Positions 11,294-21,747 of a DNA stretch of 64,000 nt are shown here, piece after piece. Origin of the DNA: Hexactinellida sp. DTS-2022. Lineage: Eukaryota; Porifera; Hexactinellida. Positions within the stretch are counted from its first letter, which is position 1; each line of letters starts with the position of its first letter. The position numbers and the translations under genes were made by a program. Under the pieces are notes generated by a model. That model had not been told where the DNA came from. It saw only the letters and a list, made by a program, of their open reading frames with translations, and ran no database searches. Where the stretch lies: positions 6,252,501 to 6,316,500 of the forward strand of contig JAPNXP010000001.1 of NCBI GenBank assembly GCA_028753945.1, read 5' to 3'.

Positions 11294-11849
11294 GTAAAAA
11301 ATAAATCCAAATTGCAGCTGTGCCGACGCATGTTCCTTTGGTGGCACTATATTTTGGTGGTGGTATATTGATAGTACCTCCAAAGGAACATGCTGTCGGC
11401 ACAGCTGCAATTTTGATATTTTTGCCATGTCATCATCACTATGAAGGTGTTAAAAAAATTCATATAGGTGTTTCAAAAGGCAACGACCCTTAGTGAGTTC
11501 GAAGTTTCGTTTTAGCTCACTTCATTTTAGAGATATTCAAGTTTCAGTAGAATATAATAAGTGATGAGTCAGCATTTTTTATGTGCGTGTTGGGTGATCA
11601 CTTGAGACCAACCAACCCATTCGAAATATAGAATTCACCAAATTGCAAAACACATTTTTTTTGACGATGTCATCATCACCTCAAGGTGTCAGGAACCATT
11701 TGTAGAGGTGTTACGTGGCATAAGGATCAATTGATAAAATGGAAGTTTGTTTCTATACCTCATATAATCTCTGAGATTTATGATATTTAATTAAATATTA
11801 TAACTAATTATTACTGTGCGGACTATACTATAGTATAGTGGCCCAGTAT
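11294..11849 (+). repeat. Repeat family X, copy C (divergent interior)
   Basis: It begins with a second hairpin (11312-11410) and ends with the palindromic motif ACTATACTATAGTATAGTGG at about 11824. The interior differs from copies B and D but matches copy F (CAACACGCACATAAAA-type and GGTGATCACTTGAG-type phrases in inverse). X therefore has at least two interior subfamilies sharing the same two ends. It is cut at CCCAGTAT by the element at 11850. Confidence 0.7.
11312..11410. repeat. ~100-bp hairpin of repeat X (copy C)
   Basis: Same stem-loop as at 10415: TTGCAGCTGTGCCGAC opposite GTCGGCACAGCTGCAA, with GCATGTTCCTTTGG/CCAAAGGAACATGC inside. This copy has the best-paired outer stem. Confidence 0.88.
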
Positions 11850-13294
11850 CAGGGTAGCCAATCCAACCCAATCGAGAAGATTTTCGAAGGTCGATTGCTG
11901 GATTTTCATCGATTGGATTATCGGTTGGATTGCTCGTGACCTTCGATATATAAGGCCTGAGTGCTAAGCGAAAATTTGTGTACCATGGATTACTTAAAGT
12001 GCATTGAAAAATGGAGAATTGTTCTTTATCCCAATAATTAGCAATGATAGAGCTGAAAAGTGTATTATAACTATATAGGAATATGGTACCCAGGTATACA
12101 TAGCACTCTCCAGAATTGTGATATGTCATCATCTGATGACGTAATGGTTATTTTGGTTGCGAATTATCTTGTTTTTCTAGCATACTTTTAACATAGTTAA
12201 ACGCGTTATAAATGTTCAAAATTGGAACATGGTTATACCCATAACTAGTTGAAAAAAATATATCGAAATTATAACTGGAATGTTGACACATTCCTCGGTT
12301 GCCATGGAAATGTATATTTCCTAAAATGTGTCATAACTCAAAAACTATGAATGTTATGTAAACTAGGCTGGTACTGATCTGTCCGGAATAGGTAACTTCC
12401 TATTCATTGATAATACATTTTATATGCCTAACTTCAATAACTTTTGAGATCATGACATAATTAACACTTAATTCATTATTAGGTAATGACTCACTATCTC
12501 AAAGATGATTGAAGTTAGGCATATAAAATGTATTATCAAGAATAGGAAGTTACCTATTCCGGACAGATCAGTACCAGCCTAGTTTACATAACATTCATAG
12601 TTTTTGAGTTATGACACATTTTAGGAAATATACATTTCCATGGCAACCGAGGAATGTGTCAACATTCCAGTTATAATTTCGATATATTTTTTTCAACTAG
12701 TTATGGGTATAACCATGTTCCAATTTTGAACATTTATAACGCGTTTAACTATGTTAAAAGTATGCTAGAAAAACAAGATAATTCGCAACCAAAATAACCA
12801 TTACGTCATCAGATGATGACATATCACAATTCTGGAGAGTGCTATGTATACCTGGGTACCATATTCCTATATAGTTATAATACACTTTTCAGCTCTATCA
12901 TTGCTAATTATTGGGATAAAGAACAATTCTCCATTTTTCAATGCACTTTAAGTAATCCATGGTTCAAACCAGCACTCAGGCCTTATATATCGAAGGTCAC
13001 GGATTGCTGCATTTTTCATCGATTGGATTGTAGATTGGATTGCATCGATTTTTATCGATTGGATTGCAATCGATGAATTTTCATCGATATTTTTGATTGT
13101 TTGTTTTTTCAAATTATAAATAATGCAAAAATTTAAAAAAAGTAAACGATCGAAAAAATCGGAGAAATAATTAAAAAATCGATGATATTTTGGATTGTCG
13201 ATTGCGAATGGATTGTCATCCGAATAATCGATTGTCCAAATTTGGATTGCCGATTGTCCAAAATTGGCTCGATTGGATTGGATTGGCAACCCTG
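11850..13294. mobile_element. hAT-like MITE rich in ATCGATTGG, copy 1
   Basis: Ends CAGGGTAGCCAATCCAAC and GGATTGGCAACCCTG, with 7 of 8 duplicated flanking bases (CCCAGTAT, TCCAGTAT). The interior is full of TCGATTGGATT motifs in both orientations. It is split at 11935 by the P-type palindrome. A second, right-truncated copy is at 46289-46673. Confidence 0.8.
11935..13001. mobile_element. Giant palindromic P-type MITE (1,067 bp)
   Basis: Ends are CGTGACCTTCGATATATAAG and its inverse ending GGTCACG, flanked by an exact 7-bp duplication GATTGCT (11928-11934, 13002-13008). The two arms are near-perfect inverse copies of roughly 480-490 bp, with a centre of about 50-100 bp near 12430-12500. Both arms therefore encode the same short peptide on opposite strands; that is a repeat artefact, not a gene. 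The ends resemble those of the THAP-encoding elements here (AAGGCC within 25 bp, then ACCATGG at about 47 bp). It is probably mobilised by their transposase (inference). Confidence 0.85.
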
Positions 13295-14103
13295 TCCAGT
13301 ATTGAAATCACTGCCTTTGTTTATTATTTTATATATTTTTACTGTGCCGACTATACTATAGTAGTAGCCCAGTATTGAAATCACTGCCTTTATTATTTTT
13401 ACTGTGCCGACTATACTATAGTATAGTGGCCCAGTATTGGAATCACTGCCTTCATTATTATTCTATATTTTTTCTCCGTAGACGGTGCCCTGGCCAGAGC
13501 TTTATAGTTGATGGGCTTAAACTTGGCATGTCGGTGCGATGGGACCGTCTAATTTGCACCTGGGGTTGCGATTTTTGAATAACAAATTTTGGACACATCT
13601 TTAACACCTTTCAAAATTTGTCTGGTCCATAACTAAAGAAATCTTTTACTAAACCCCCAAATTTTATTTCATATTTGGATTCACCATAAAATTCTGCGTC
13701 TGATGGGAGAAGAAAACTTTCAATAAAGAATTTTATTTCTGCCATAAATGGGGGTTGATATTTATTTGTTTACTCACACTTCAATTTCAGTAAAACTGTG
13801 AAATCTAATTCCATTGTTTCAACTTGTAATAATTATATTGATTTAACTTGTTAAATCTTTCACTATTGTTTCAACTTGCGATAATTAAATTGATTCAACT
13901 TATAAATTCCAGCTGGCTTCTATTTAATTGTAGTATTACTATACAATGGATTAAATAAAATATAATAATATAAGTAATTTGTTGACTAAACTCAAATCAC
14001 CGTGGTTAACATTGCTAAAATAAATAACTAATAATATAATTTATTATCAATACATAATGAATGAATGGCATTAAACTCTAGATGGTTTATGATAGAAACA
14101 AAC

Positions 14104-15025
14104 GAGTTGACTGAATTAGACCGAAAATCTAGGCAGAAAATCTGATTTTCTAAGACTGGAATAAGACCGAATGGAATAAGACCGAAAAAAATCAGGACTG
14201 GAATAAGACCGAATGGAATAAGACCGAAAATAATGAGTACTGGAATAAGACCGAATGGAATAAGACCGAAAAAAAATCAATACTGGAATAAGACCGAATG
14301 GAATAAGACCGAAAAAAAATCAGTACTGGAATAAGACCGAATGGAATAAGACCGAAAGGAAATAAGTACTGGAATAAGACCGAATGGAATAAGACCGAAA
14401 AAAAATCAGTACTGGAATAAGACCGAATAATATAAGGACTACTCTGAAATACGTATCTATTGGTAAGAATAAAAGTGAAACCTGGACTTTCTAAGCGTGA
14501 ATTATGGTTCATTGAGAAAACACCCGACTATGTGATTAATGGAGAAAATACTCGCCTTTTTAAGTGTGATATATGTATCATGGAGAAAACACTGGCCACT
14601 CTAATTGTCTTTTATGGAGAATGGTTAAAACGCTCGCCTTTCTAAGTGTCTAATATTGATCAGGGTGAAAAGCAGCCCTTATATTTTTTCGGTCTTATTC
14701 CATTCGGTCTTATTCCAGTATTGATTTTTTTTCGGTCTTATTCCATTCGGTCTTATTCCAGTACTGATTTTTTTTCGGTCTTATTCCATTCGGTCTTATT
14801 CCAGTACTGATTTTTTTTCGGTCTTATTCCATTCGGTCTTATTCCAGTATTGATTTTTTTTCGGTCTTATTCCATTCGGTCTTATTCCAGTACTGATTTT
14901 TTTTCGGTCTTATTCCATTCGGTCTTATTCCAGTGCTGATTTCCTTTCGGTTATATTCCATTCGGTCTTATTCCAGTACTGATTTTTTTTCGATCTTATT
15001 CCATTCGGTCTTATTCAGGTTTCCC
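14104..15025. mobile_element. Foldback-type element with tandem-repeat arms
   Basis: Two inverse arms (about 14120-14430 and 14690-15020) consist of tandem ~50-bp units, GGAATAAGACCGAATGGAAT plus an A-rich spacer and CAGTACT. They surround a unique core of ~260 bp. An 8-bp direct repeat AAACAAAC flanks it (14096-14103, 15026-15033) and repeat X copy D continues on both sides. Arm structure fits Foldback/FB elements; no transposase inside. Confidence 0.85.
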
Positions 15026-15128
15026 AAACAAACTTCAAATTTATCTACCGTTCCTTGTGACTCGGACCAATTAACAAATGGTTCTTGACGCCTTGAGCCG
15101 TTGATAACTGGGCGAAAAAAATCCAAAA

Positions 15129-15230
15129 TTGCAGCCTGTGCCGACAGCATGTTCCTTTGGAGGCACTATCAATAAACAACCAACAAAATATAGTGCCACC
15201 AAAGGAAAATGCGTCGGCACAGGCTGCAAT
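15129..15230. repeat. ~100-bp hairpin of repeat X (copy D)
   Basis: Stem TTGCAGCCTGTGCCGACAGC opposite GCGTCGGCACAGGCTGCAA, with inner GTTCCTTTGG/CCAAAGGAAA. Marks the right end of copy D. Confidence 0.85.
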
Positions 15231-15240
15231 TTTGGATTTT

Positions 15241-15938
15241 ATATATCTATATATTTCTCCGTAGACGGTGCCCTGGCCATAGCTTTCTAGTTAATGGGCT
15301 GAAACTTGGCATGTAGTTGCGTTGTTACCGTCTAATTTGCACCTGGGGCTACGATTTTTGATTAACAAATTTTGGACACATTTTTAACACCCTTCAAAGA
15401 ACTTTTGGTCCATAACTAAAGAAATGTTATACTAATCCCTCAATTTTTATTTACCATTGGATTCAACATAAAATTCTTCGTCTAATGGGAGAAGACAAAT
15501 TTTAATAATGGGTTTAATTCATGCCATAAATGGAGGTTTAAATTTCCTTTGTTTATTCTCCAATTGAAAGTGTAAAATCAAATTCTATTGTTTCAACTTA
15601 CAATAATTATATTGATTTAACATGTTAAATCCTACTCTATTGTTTCAACTTGCGATAATTAAATTGATTTAACTTATAAATTGCAGCTGGCTTCTATTTA
15701 ATTGTAGCATTACTATACAATGGATTAAATTAAATGAATTAATATAAGGAATTTGTTGACTTTAATCAACTCACCGTGTATAACATTGCTAATATAAATA
15801 ACTAATAGTATAATCATTTATCAATTCATAATGAATGAATGGCATTAAACTCAAGATAGTTTATGATAGAAACAAACTTCAAATTTATCTACCGTTCCTT
15901 GTGACTCGAACCAATTTACAAATGGTTCTTGACACCTT
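15241..15938 (-). repeat. Repeat family X, copy E (both ends incomplete)
   Basis: It repeats the interior of copy D from TTTCTCCGTAGACGGTGCCC through CTACCGTTCCTTGTGACTCG. It lacks the palindromic end motif on the left and is cut by a MITE at 15939 before its hairpin. It directly abuts the hairpin of copy D. Confidence 0.7.
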
Positions 15939-16602
15939 CAGGGCCGGTCCTTGAGTCGGGTTCCAAATCCGCCCCCCCCATATGCAAATTTGAAGCCGTG
16001 CCGCCCTCCAAATTATCGAATACATGTCCTAATTTAGTAGTATATCGTATTGGGAAAATTAACAACAAAAGAGGTCAGGTTGGAACCAGACCTTAGTTGG
16101 GCTGGCCCCCGCACCCAGGGGTGAGTGATATTTGGGAAATATTTATGAGGGATCGGGAAAATGGCCCATATCAGGTGCTATCTCCATGTTCATAAAACAT
16201 TAGGTTGGACGAAATTTCAACTATGCATACTTAGGATGTGGGATACCTAACTCTAGATGAAGCCCTGATTGGAACCTGATAAACCGGGGAAGTTACGGCC
16301 CTGCTAAATTCTAAAAACAAACTAAACATTGAGTACTTGGAATTTACGAGGAAAAAGTATTTAGAGAATTGGGCCATTTAGTTTACGGATTATAAAATCA
16401 AATTGGGTGAAAAATAAGTCTAATTGATGTGCGTTTTGGATTATGGGTGTCGGATAATCAGAGGATGAGCATTTTCAATTTACATAAGCAAGTGATCGTT
16501 GTGTGTACTTCAATTGTTCACTCAGTTTACAAATATGCCGCCCCCTAAATTGTGCCGCCCTAGACGACTGACTAGTTCGCCTAGTGGAAGGACCGGACCT
16601 TG
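15939..16602. mobile_element. hAT-like MITE, CAGGGCCGGTCC ends
   Basis: Starts CAGGGCCGGTCCTTGA and ends with the near inverse GGAAGGACCGGACCTTG. The repeat X pieces on the two sides are not contiguous parts of one copy, and I see no target duplication. This border may have been rearranged after insertion. Confidence 0.6.
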
Positions 16603-16903
16603 CTATTACTGTGCCGACTATACTATAGTATAGTGGCCCAGTTCTAATCTCACTGCCTTTAATATTTTTTCTCCGTAGACGGTGCCCTGGGCACATCTTT
16701 ATACATAGAGGGCTGAAACTTGGCATGTAGGTGCAGAGTGACCGTCTAATTTGCACCTGGGGTTACGATTTTTGATCAAATTATTTTAACACCTATTTAA
16801 ACTAATTATGGCTCTTATCAGGAAATCATACCTTGTGAACTTGATCAAATTTACATATTTGGATAGAGAATTAAATTCTACACCTTTTGGCAGATCACAG
16901 ATA

Positions 16904-17055
16904 CCGTATTTATTCGAATAGTAGCCTTTGGCGATTATCGTTTTTAGGCCATCTTCTGACCAATAATTTTTGTGACTTTTCGAGAATATCACATGTTGAT
17001 ACAATTTATTTAGTATAGTCGGTTAATAATCATATTGCGGCTAATATTAAATATT
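16904..17055. mobile_element. TA-MITE family Y, right-truncated copy
   Basis: Begins CCGTATTTATTCGAATAGTA after TA and matches the left ~150 bp of the complete copy at 49408-49674 (ATCACATGTTGATACAATTT shared). The right terminal repeat is missing. Confidence 0.7.
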
Positions 17056-17664
17056 AGGATACATGACTTATCTAATTCTAACTAATTCGCTCTGTGTTTA
17101 ACTTATAGAGACGGTTCCAATTAGATTATTGGGGTTATCGAGTCCGCTAAATTCAAATATGTTAGTGAAATTAAATTTAAAATTAATAATAATTCCAAAT
17201 AATTGAACTTGATTTAGTTTGGTGTACATAATAATGGTGTTAAACTATTAATAATCTAATAATTATTTACACTAATTAGCTAAATTTCATTAATCTCAGA
17301 GATTATACAAGATAGAAACAAACTTACAATTGATCAATTGATCCTTATGCCACGTTACACCTCTACAAATGGGTCTTGACACCTTGAGGTGATGATGACA
17401 TCGTTAAAAAAATGTGTTTTACATTTTTGTGAATTTTTCAATTCGAATGGTTTGGTTGGTGTTGGGTGATCACCCAACACACACATACAAAATGCTGATT
17501 CATCACCTATTATATTCTTCTGAAACTTGAATATCTCTAAAATGAAGTGAGCTAAATGGAAACTTCCACCACTCTAATTATCTAAGGTTCGATGCCTTCT
17601 GAAACACCTGTGTGAAATATAACACAATCATAGTAATGATGACATGGCGAAAAAAAATCCCAAA

Positions 17665-17763
17665 TTGCAGCTGTGCCGACAGCATGTTCCTTTGGAGGCA
17701 CTATCAATAAACCACCACCAAAGTATAGTGCCAGCAAAGGAACATGCGTCGGCACAGCTGCAA
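17665..17763. repeat. ~100-bp hairpin of repeat X (copy F)
   Basis: TTGCAGCTGTGCCGACAGC opposite GCGTCGGCACAGCTGCAA, with GTTCCTTTGG/CCAAAGGAAC inside, as in the other copies. Confidence 0.87.
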
Positions 17764-17775
17764 TTCGGAATTTTT

Positions 17776-18679
17776 TAATATTATTTATAATATAACACCA
17801 ATTTCAATGTCAACTTACAATTATTAAGTTAAATTATTTAGTCATAAATAATAAATTAATTAATTGGGCTATCAAATGTCAATTCCGCACACTCGATAAT
17901 CCCTAATAAACAAATTGGAAGCATCTGACTGAATTAATTATAAGTAATTACGTCAGTATATTTATAGGGCAACAGTATTCCTGGAGTAAATATAATCACA
18001 TAATATGTCGTTGTTAAGGAATGTAAAATCTTAGTTTTCAATTAGAAAATAGAAGCCTACTCGATCTCACAAGTTGAATCAATATGATTATTGGATAACT
18101 GATTTACGGATTACGGTATTGGAATCCGTAAAATCCTTAATTTTCGGATTTTGGAACGGATTTGGTAAAATTATCAATTCCGTAAATATCGATTTTTAAT
18201 GGATTTGGAAATTATTCTCAAATCTATCTAAAATCCTTAATGGTAAATGGTATAATGAACTTTTGAATTGGGAATGTACTTGGTACCTCCGAAATTTAAA
18301 TAAATATACACACGATAAAAACTAGAAAGCCACCATCTGCATCTAGATATCTGATGGTCCGTTTGGATTACGGTTTTACGGATTCCAAATCTGTAATTTA
18401 CGGATATGGAACGGATTTGTAATTTTAATTATAGACGTGATAGATTATGGAGCGGATATGGATACAGGTTCCGAACCATTCGATCTGTAAGATTAGAACT
18501 GGGCCACTATACTAAAGTATAGTCGGCACAGTAAAATACTTGTTACTATAAATTAGTAATCCTTTTCGGATACACCTATTAAAGGTCAAAATAACTGATT
18601 CCGAGGAGATGAGCGGTCGATAGTAATAGTATATACGTTTGTATATTTTACCTATTAAACCGGAGCAATCTGGTACAGT
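17776..18679. other. Non-coding; solo X-end motif at about 18497
   Basis: No gene seen. About 18100-18475 is a degenerate repeat of GGATTTGG/ACGGATT phrases. At 18497-18536 there is a solo copy of the X end motif (CTGGGCCACTATACTAAAGT) followed by GTCGGCACAGTA, without the rest of the family. Confidence 0.6.
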
Positions 18680-18844
18680 CAGTGGCGGTCCCATGGGGGG
18701 GCATCCGGGGCAAATGCCCGGGGTTAAAATATTTTGCCCCGGATTCCAGCCCAATTGGTAGTATAATTACATGGAGTATGCCCCGGATTTATACTAAAAG
18801 CTGCTATTTTGCCCCGGGCTGGCCAGATCTTGCGACCGCCCCTG
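18680..18844. mobile_element. hAT MITE, CAGTGGCGGTC ends
   Basis: 165 bp with ends CAGTGGCGGTC and GACCGCCCCTG and an exact 8-bp duplication GGTACAGT (18672-18679, 18845-18852). The interior is GC-rich for this region (GCCCCGG repeated). It sits in the left end of the MITE that continues to 19163. Confidence 0.88.
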
Positions 18845-18848
18845 GGTA

Positions 18849-19163
18849 CAGTACACCCTCGCTAATCCTAATCCCGCTAATCCGAACAGGAGAAACCAAA
18901 ATATTCTTCTAATAAATGTGGGAAAAAATCGTAAATTGAAATGGAATTATAAAAAATAAGTATCAGGCAAGTATTTTAAGGAGTACACTAGATGTTTAGT
19001 GCGGATTAACAAGGTTTGTACAAGTTTGGTTCGGATTATCGAGATTCTCATTTATAGATGCCCATAGAAAATGCATTACTTCACTAATCCGAACGAATTC
19101 ACTAATCGGAACAGAAGATTTTTGAATCGGAACACCTTTGTTCGGATTAGCGAGGGTGTACTG
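18849..19163. mobile_element. pogo-like MITE with CAGTACACCCTCGC ends
   Basis: Ends CAGTACACCCTCGCTAATCC and the inverse GGATTAGCGAGGGTGTACTG. TA precedes the left end; TA is not evident at the right. The hAT MITE at 18680 inserted in its left terminus. Confidence 0.65.
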
Positions 19164-19384
19164 ATTTTGGTATTTGGTATTGGTATTGGGATTGTTCATG
19201 CTCAAGTGATCTGGTTTAATTTAGCTGAATGATTGCAGATTCAAACGGGGGTGAAGTGGAACGATAAAATGCACATAGACCCGCTATTGTATTTAACGTT
19301 TTCATACCACGATAACCTCCTGGAGTGGAAGAACAACATATAACATAAATATGGGTTAGTAATACTATAAATGTAGAGCAGAAA

Positions 19385-19563
19385 AATTATTTGATTTAAA
19401 AAAACCAAATCATTAACTCTTCACAAATCAATCAAAATCAAATCATTCTAAAAATTAAATCGAAAAATCAATTATCAAATCATTGAATCTAATTCAAAGA
19501 TCAATCATAAATCATTGATTTGATTCGAAAAAAATCATAAAAATGATTTAAGCAAAGCCCTGC
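19385..19563. repeat. AATCA-rich low-complexity repeat
   Basis: A run of AATCATT/AAATCAATC phrases ending GCAAAGCCCTG, the inverse of the AGGGCTTTA start of the block near 10060. Possibly a one-ended MITE family with a degenerate A/T interior. Confidence 0.5.
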
Positions 19564-19599
19564 CTGAGAGTTGAGAGGATACGGAAGGAAAATATCCCA

Positions 19600-19696
19600 A
19601 AGTAGTAAGATTAGAACTGGGCCTTTATACTATAGTATAGTCGGCACAGTAATAATAACTAACCAAGGCACTGAGATTAGAACTGGGCCACTATAC
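19600..19696. repeat. Two tandem X-end motifs (second split by a hAT element)
   Basis: GATTAGAACTGGGCC is followed by TTATACTATAGTATAGTCGG and, 40 bp on, the same phrase again up to CACTATAC, where the hAT element at 19697 begins. The palindrome's second half (TATA) resumes after 20793. This is a two-unit array without the X interior. Confidence 0.75.
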
Positions 19697-20785
19697 TAGG
19701 GTGACCATTGTCCAGTTTTTACCCTGGACAGTCCAGTTTTTTGGGCAAAATTTAGAAATTGTCCAGGTTTGTGATTTGTCCAGTTTTTGTCCAGTTTTTT
19801 CTCCAAAATTTGGAATCTGTCCAGTTTTTGTCTTTTTTTTTACCACCCAGTCATTTTATATAAGTAATATGACTAATTTTTGTCTTACATTCCTTTATGT
19901 AATGATTCTAATTGCATGTGATTGCGGTATATTCGGTTATCGATAATTTTGTACAGGACTGGTCATTTTATATGGAACCATTGGTATTCTCAAAATAACA
20001 TCTTGCATGTCTAATTGTTCATTATTTTTCGTATTATAAATCCTGGAGTGATATCAAAAAAAAGTATTATTTTCCCAATCTCCAAAAAGTGGGCCTGGCC
20101 TGCCTGGCTCGGCCCAATGCATGCCTATTAACTTATTTTCTGTATTGTTTTTAGTTATTTGTACTTTTTCGAACCTTATTAGTACAGGGTTGCCGTGGGA
20201 AGGGAATTTTCATTCCCATTCCCATCCCATTCCCACAGGATTTCTGTGGGAATCCCCATAGGATTCCCATAGGTTTCCCACAGGATTCCCACATGTGGGA
20301 ATTCCCATAGGCTAAAAATTTTTCCCATACCCACGGCAACCCTGCTTATTACACATTGGTGTTTTTTTCTATAAATAAATGGAAAAGCAAGAAATATTGT
20401 AGTAATTGGGCTATAAATTATATGGAATATGCTCACGGTAATACGAATTGGAAGGTAATACAGACAATTTTTGATAGTCCCCTGATTTAAATATTAACGA
20501 GAGTACCTATAAACAGGTATATTTTCTATATTACTAAAGTAGAATAGAGTATAAACAATGGCTTATCGTGAATTTGAGTGAACAATTTTAACATGAAATT
20601 ATATACTCTTATATATCAGAGTATGGAATATACAATTTTAGCACTCCTACGCTCATAATATGAGATTTATCGCGGTTTTAGATTTGTCCATTTTTTTGTC
20701 CAGGTTTTGGATTTTACGTGTCCAGGAATGTCCAGTTTTTTTGGAAAATGTCCAGATTTTCTGTCAAAGCCATCTGGTCACCCTA
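19697..20785. mobile_element. hAT non-autonomous element, TAGGGTGACCA ends
   Basis: Ends TAGGGTGACCA and TGGTCACCCTA with an exact 8-bp duplication CACTATAC (19689-19696, 20786-20793). Both flanks carry TTGTCCAGTTTTT-type repeats in inverse orientation. The duplicated target is half of the X palindrome. A smaller MITE (20185-20344) is nested inside. No transposase. Confidence 0.9.
20185..20344. mobile_element. MITE with CAGGGTTGCCGTGGG ends
   Basis: Ends CAGGGTTGCCGTGGG and CCCACGGCAACCCTG, interior of TTCCCAT/ATGGGAA repeats. The flanks share CTTATTA, but its position relative to the left end leaves two extra bases, so the duplication is uncertain. Confidence 0.7.
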
Positions 20786-20804
20786 CACTATACTATAAAT
20801 AATA

Positions 20805-20885
20805 CTAGCGCGCTTCGCTTGCTAGTCGCTTCGCGGCAGAACAGAACCACACACCAACCTCTTCGCGGTTGGTGTGTGGTTTATA
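20805..20885 (-). mobile_element. Helitron-like 3' end (CTAG terminus)
   Basis: A/CTAGCGCGCTTCGCTTGCTAG read on the minus strand is a hairpin ending CTAG/T, matching the CTRR-T end of Helitrons. It is followed by a second hairpin from CACACACCAAC/GTTGGTGTGTGG. A near copy is at 62994. The other end of the element is not identified. Confidence 0.55.
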
Positions 20886-21404
20886 TACTTCCAACATTGA
20901 TTATAAAGCTTAAATAGGCCTAAATAGTAAAATTTAACAATGTGAAATTTTAGTGATTACGTCATCATGCGACAATGAGTAAGCATATTGGCAATCTGGT
21001 ATGACCAACGTGTCCGCATCATTAATGTACATGTTCTATTAAATTTTCTGATTTTATCTCTTACAGGGCGCGAATTATGCGACGTACCTAATTTCCGGAA
21101 CGGAACGGTATCATTCCGGAAAATCAAAGTACCTAAATTACGGAACGGGATAGATCCCCAAGGTATTGGTTATTATAGACTTTAATTACCAACATTTGAT
21201 CTTGCATTCTGATATACTTGTACTAGTATTTTGTAGTAAATGTGCTAAATTATCAAGCCAAACTGAAACAAACCGGTGTAAGGGCGTTTAGGGACCCAGG
21301 GGCCGTAATAGCTAACCTATTGTGTTCTTTTGGGGCCCTAAATCGCTAGCGATTTAGGGACCCCGTGGTTTTGCATAGATTGAGTATATTGTTATAGGTT
21401 TAAT
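20886..21404. other. Non-coding; no gene seen
   Basis: Contains CCTAATTTCCGGAACGGAAC-type phrases (about 21085-21165) that recur in inverse near 22440-22560, and GGGGCCCTAAATCGCTAGCG near 21333 that recurs in inverse near 22270. These are probably the inner and outer arms of an older repeat around the P-type MITE at 21405. No coding sequence. Confidence 0.45.
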
Positions 21405-21740
21405 CGTGACCTTCGTTATATAAGGCCTTACTACTACTCCGAACCATGGATTACTTAAAGGCCATTGATTATTAGCTGACATATCTTTATCTCAATAGCT
21501 AGTAATGACAGACCTGAGAAATGCATTATAATTATAAAGGAAGTTTGGAACATTATATCAAGGCATAAATAACAACACTTTAGAATTGTGATATATTACC
21601 ATTTGATTACGTAATCGCTATTTTGATATATCACAATTCTAAAGTGTGTTATGTATGCCTTGATATCATGTTCCTAACTTCCTATACAATTTTAATGCAA
21701 AATCTACTCAGTAGTAAGGCCTTATATAACGAAAGTCATG
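21405..21740. mobile_element. P-type MITE (336 bp)
   Basis: Ends CGTGACCTTCGTTATATAAG and inverse CTTATATAACGAAAGTCATG; exact 7-bp duplication GTTTAAT (21398-21404, 21741-21747). ACCATGGATTACTTAAAG lies 38 bp inside the left end, identical to the motif in the giant palindrome at 11935. The interior is also partly palindromic (ACAATTCTAAAGTGTG / ACACTTTAGAATTGTG). Confidence 0.85.
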
Positions 21741-21747
21741 GTTTAAT

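Larger units (their letters stand above)
13295..15240 (-). repeat. Repeat family X, copy D with 2-3 tandem end motifs
   Basis: Inverse orientation. It begins with repeated ~60-bp units (GTGCCGACTATACTATAGTA, then AGTATTGAAATCACTGCC), giving two to three end motifs in tandem at 13297-13450. It continues through CTCCGTAGACGGTGCCCTGG and TTTGCACCTGGGGTTGCG and ends with the hairpin at 15129-15230. A foldback element (14104-15025) interrupts it. No coding content. Confidence 0.75.
16603..17775 (-). repeat. Repeat family X, copy F
   Basis: Starts with TTACTGTGCCGACTATACTA and the perfect palindrome (about 16619-16634). It passes CTCCGTAGACGGTGCCCTGG, carries a truncated TA-MITE (from 16904) and ends with the hairpin at 17665-17763. 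Its hairpin-proximal half (GTGTTGGGTGATCACCCAAC and neighbours) matches copy C rather than copy D. Confidence 0.75.

Noticed and set aside
11791..13076. Two identical ~49-residue peptides on opposite strands that could look like a conserved small gene
   Set aside because: They are the two arms of the palindromic P-type MITE; identity follows from the inverse repeat, and neither has gene context.
14192..14512. A 106-residue repetitive frame (LFHSVLFQY repeats)
   Set aside because: It is the tandem arm of the foldback element read on the minus strand; the repeat explains it completely.
17580..17600. GGTTCGATGCC resembling a tRNA-type B box (possible SINE or tRNA)
   Set aside because: No A box at the right distance, no cloverleaf, and it lies within repeat X copy F.
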